6,524 bases of DNA from DASQDN01 sp035630195. Its GTDB lineage: Bacteria > Acidobacteriota > Terriglobia > Bryobacterales > Bryobacteraceae. The stretch covers positions 1 through 6,524 of the forward strand of contig DASQLD010000228.1 in assembly GCA_035630195.1 (NCBI GenBank), given 5' to 3'. The notes under the pieces were generated by a model. That model had not been told where the DNA came from, did not search any database, and saw only the letters and a list, made by a program, of their open reading frames with translations. Shown here one piece after another: positions 5,869 to 6,524 of the stretch. The position numbers and the translations under genes are program-made. Positions within the stretch are counted from its first letter, which is position 1. Every line of letters starts with the position of its first letter.

Positions 5869-6524
5869 ATGTCTAAAGTACTCTTTGTGGGTCTGGATGT
5901 CCATGCGGACACGATTGCAGTCGCGGTGGCGGAACCGGGTGGAGAAGTCCGTTCCCACGGTGTGATTGCGAACCGAATCGAGTCGGTGCGGAAGCTGATT
6001 GGCAACTCGGTCCAGCCAAGCAACTAAAGGCTTGTTACGAGGCTGGCCCGACTGGATACGTTCTCTACTGGCAACTCACGCAGTTAGGAGTTGCGTGCGA
6101 AGTAATCGCACCGAGCCTGGTGCCGACCAAGGCGGGCGATCGAGTCAAGACGGATCGGCGCGACGCCGAGAAACTGGCGCGATGCTATCGAGCGGGCGAA
6201 CTGACAGCCGTGTGGGTGCCGGATGCAGCGCATGAAGCATTACGGGATCTGGTCAGAGCTCGTGAGGCCGCCAAGAAGGACCAGTTGAAGGCGCGCCACC
6301 GGCTCGGGAAGTTTCTACTGCGACATGGTCGTCGGCCGGAAGGCATGAAGGCTTGGACTAAGCAGCATCTGGAGTGGATCAAAACGCATGTGCGCTTTGA
6401 CCAGCCCGCGCTGGAGGCCACGGTGCTGGATTACCTGCATGAAGTGGAACACGTTGCCACGCGAATCGTGAAATTGGAGAAGGCCATTGACGAGGCTGTC
6501 CAGACGGCGCCCATGGAAATCCGG
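5869..6524 (+). pseudogene. IS110-family DEDD transposase/recombinase, frameshifted and cut by the window edge
   Basis: The first frame (5869-6027) reads MSKVLFVGLDVHADTIAVAV and continues to residue 45, then drifts to a TAA at 6025-6027. From 6006 the adjacent frame continues the family sequence (LGPAKQLKACYEAGPTGY) with no stop to the window end. Adding one A in GGCAACTC (6001-6008) restores a lysine codon and a single frame of 219 residues to the edge. In the restored numbering the RuvC-like acidic residues are all present: D10 (GLDVH), E58 (CYEAG), D96 and D99 (KTDRRDA). The coiled-coil linker is also present, while the C-terminal domain with the catalytic serine lies outside. No slippery heptamer is visible at the shift, so decay or a sequencing error is likelier than programmed frameshifting. 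The family call is firm; inactive status depends on the base call. Confidence 0.85.

Larger units (their letters stand above)
5748..6524 (+). mobile_element. IS110-family insertion sequence, left part
   Basis: Defined by the IS110 transposase frame and its structured upstream region. The left end is not located; it must lie between the Rieske start (5718) and the structured leader (about 5776), so 5748 is only a working boundary. IS110 elements lack the usual terminal inverted repeats and make no clear target duplication, so the end cannot be read from one junction. The right end lies beyond the window. The element sits head-to-head with the Rieske gene, so it probably displaced that gene's native upstream region. 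Confidence 0.65.

Noticed and set aside
6001..6027. Programmed -1 frameshifting in the transposase
   Set aside because: No X-XXY-YYZ slippery heptamer precedes the stop and IS110 recombinases are normally made from one frame; a base deletion is simpler.
1..6524. CRISPR array, tRNA or rRNA genes, phage or defence genes
   Set aside because: I saw no regularly spaced repeats, no tRNA-like cloverleaf segments and no defence or phage protein motifs on either strand.

Overview
The window looks like a piece of chromosome from a GC-moderate environmental bacterium. An Acidobacteriota (Solibacter-like) host is my best guess. It rests on several products with twin-arginine leaders on metal-dependent hydrolases, an ACS-type MFS transporter beside them, and long single-domain catabolic enzymes. 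This is inference from protein style, with no database search behind it.

Layout: (1) 1-296, minus strand: N-terminal 98 residues of an MFS transporter running off the left edge. (2) 297-322: a 26-bp divergent gap with a perfect TATAAT, too short for ordinary leaders on both sides. (3) 323-4648, plus strand: a compact four-gene operon encoding a Tat-exported-looking amidohydrolase/deacetylase (COG3964 type), an enolase-superfamily N-acylamino acid racemase/o-succinylbenzoate synthase-like enzyme starting at GTG 1501, a second Tat-leader hydrolase of the amidohydrolase-2 fold lacking two expected metal/catalytic residues, and a Sec-exported protein made of three tandem RidA domains. Junctions are 2 bp, a 4-bp ATGA overlap, and 2 bp. 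(4) 4641-5717, minus strand: a Rieske non-heme iron oxygenase alpha subunit, converging on the operon with an 8-bp tail-to-tail overlap. (5) 5718-5868: intergenic region holding a perfect 12-bp inverted repeat around the Rieske start codon, then a strongly structured leader that is a candidate IS110 bridge RNA. (6) 5869-6524, plus strand: an IS110-family DEDD transposase, broken by a one-base deletion near 6004 and cut by the right edge.

How the genes may work together: the transporter and operon look like a catabolic module for a small acylated or lactonised organic acid. The transporter would bring in an anion, the two exported hydrolases would deacylate or open substrates outside the cytoplasm, the enolase-fold enzyme would racemise/epimerise or dehydrate the carboxylate, and the exported RidA trimer-in-one-chain would handle a reactive enamine/imine or act as a binding protein. 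The substrate cannot be read from sequence. The Rieske oxygenase may belong to the same metabolism but is separately transcribed and has no reductase in the window. The IS110 element sits directly upstream of it and may have altered its expression.
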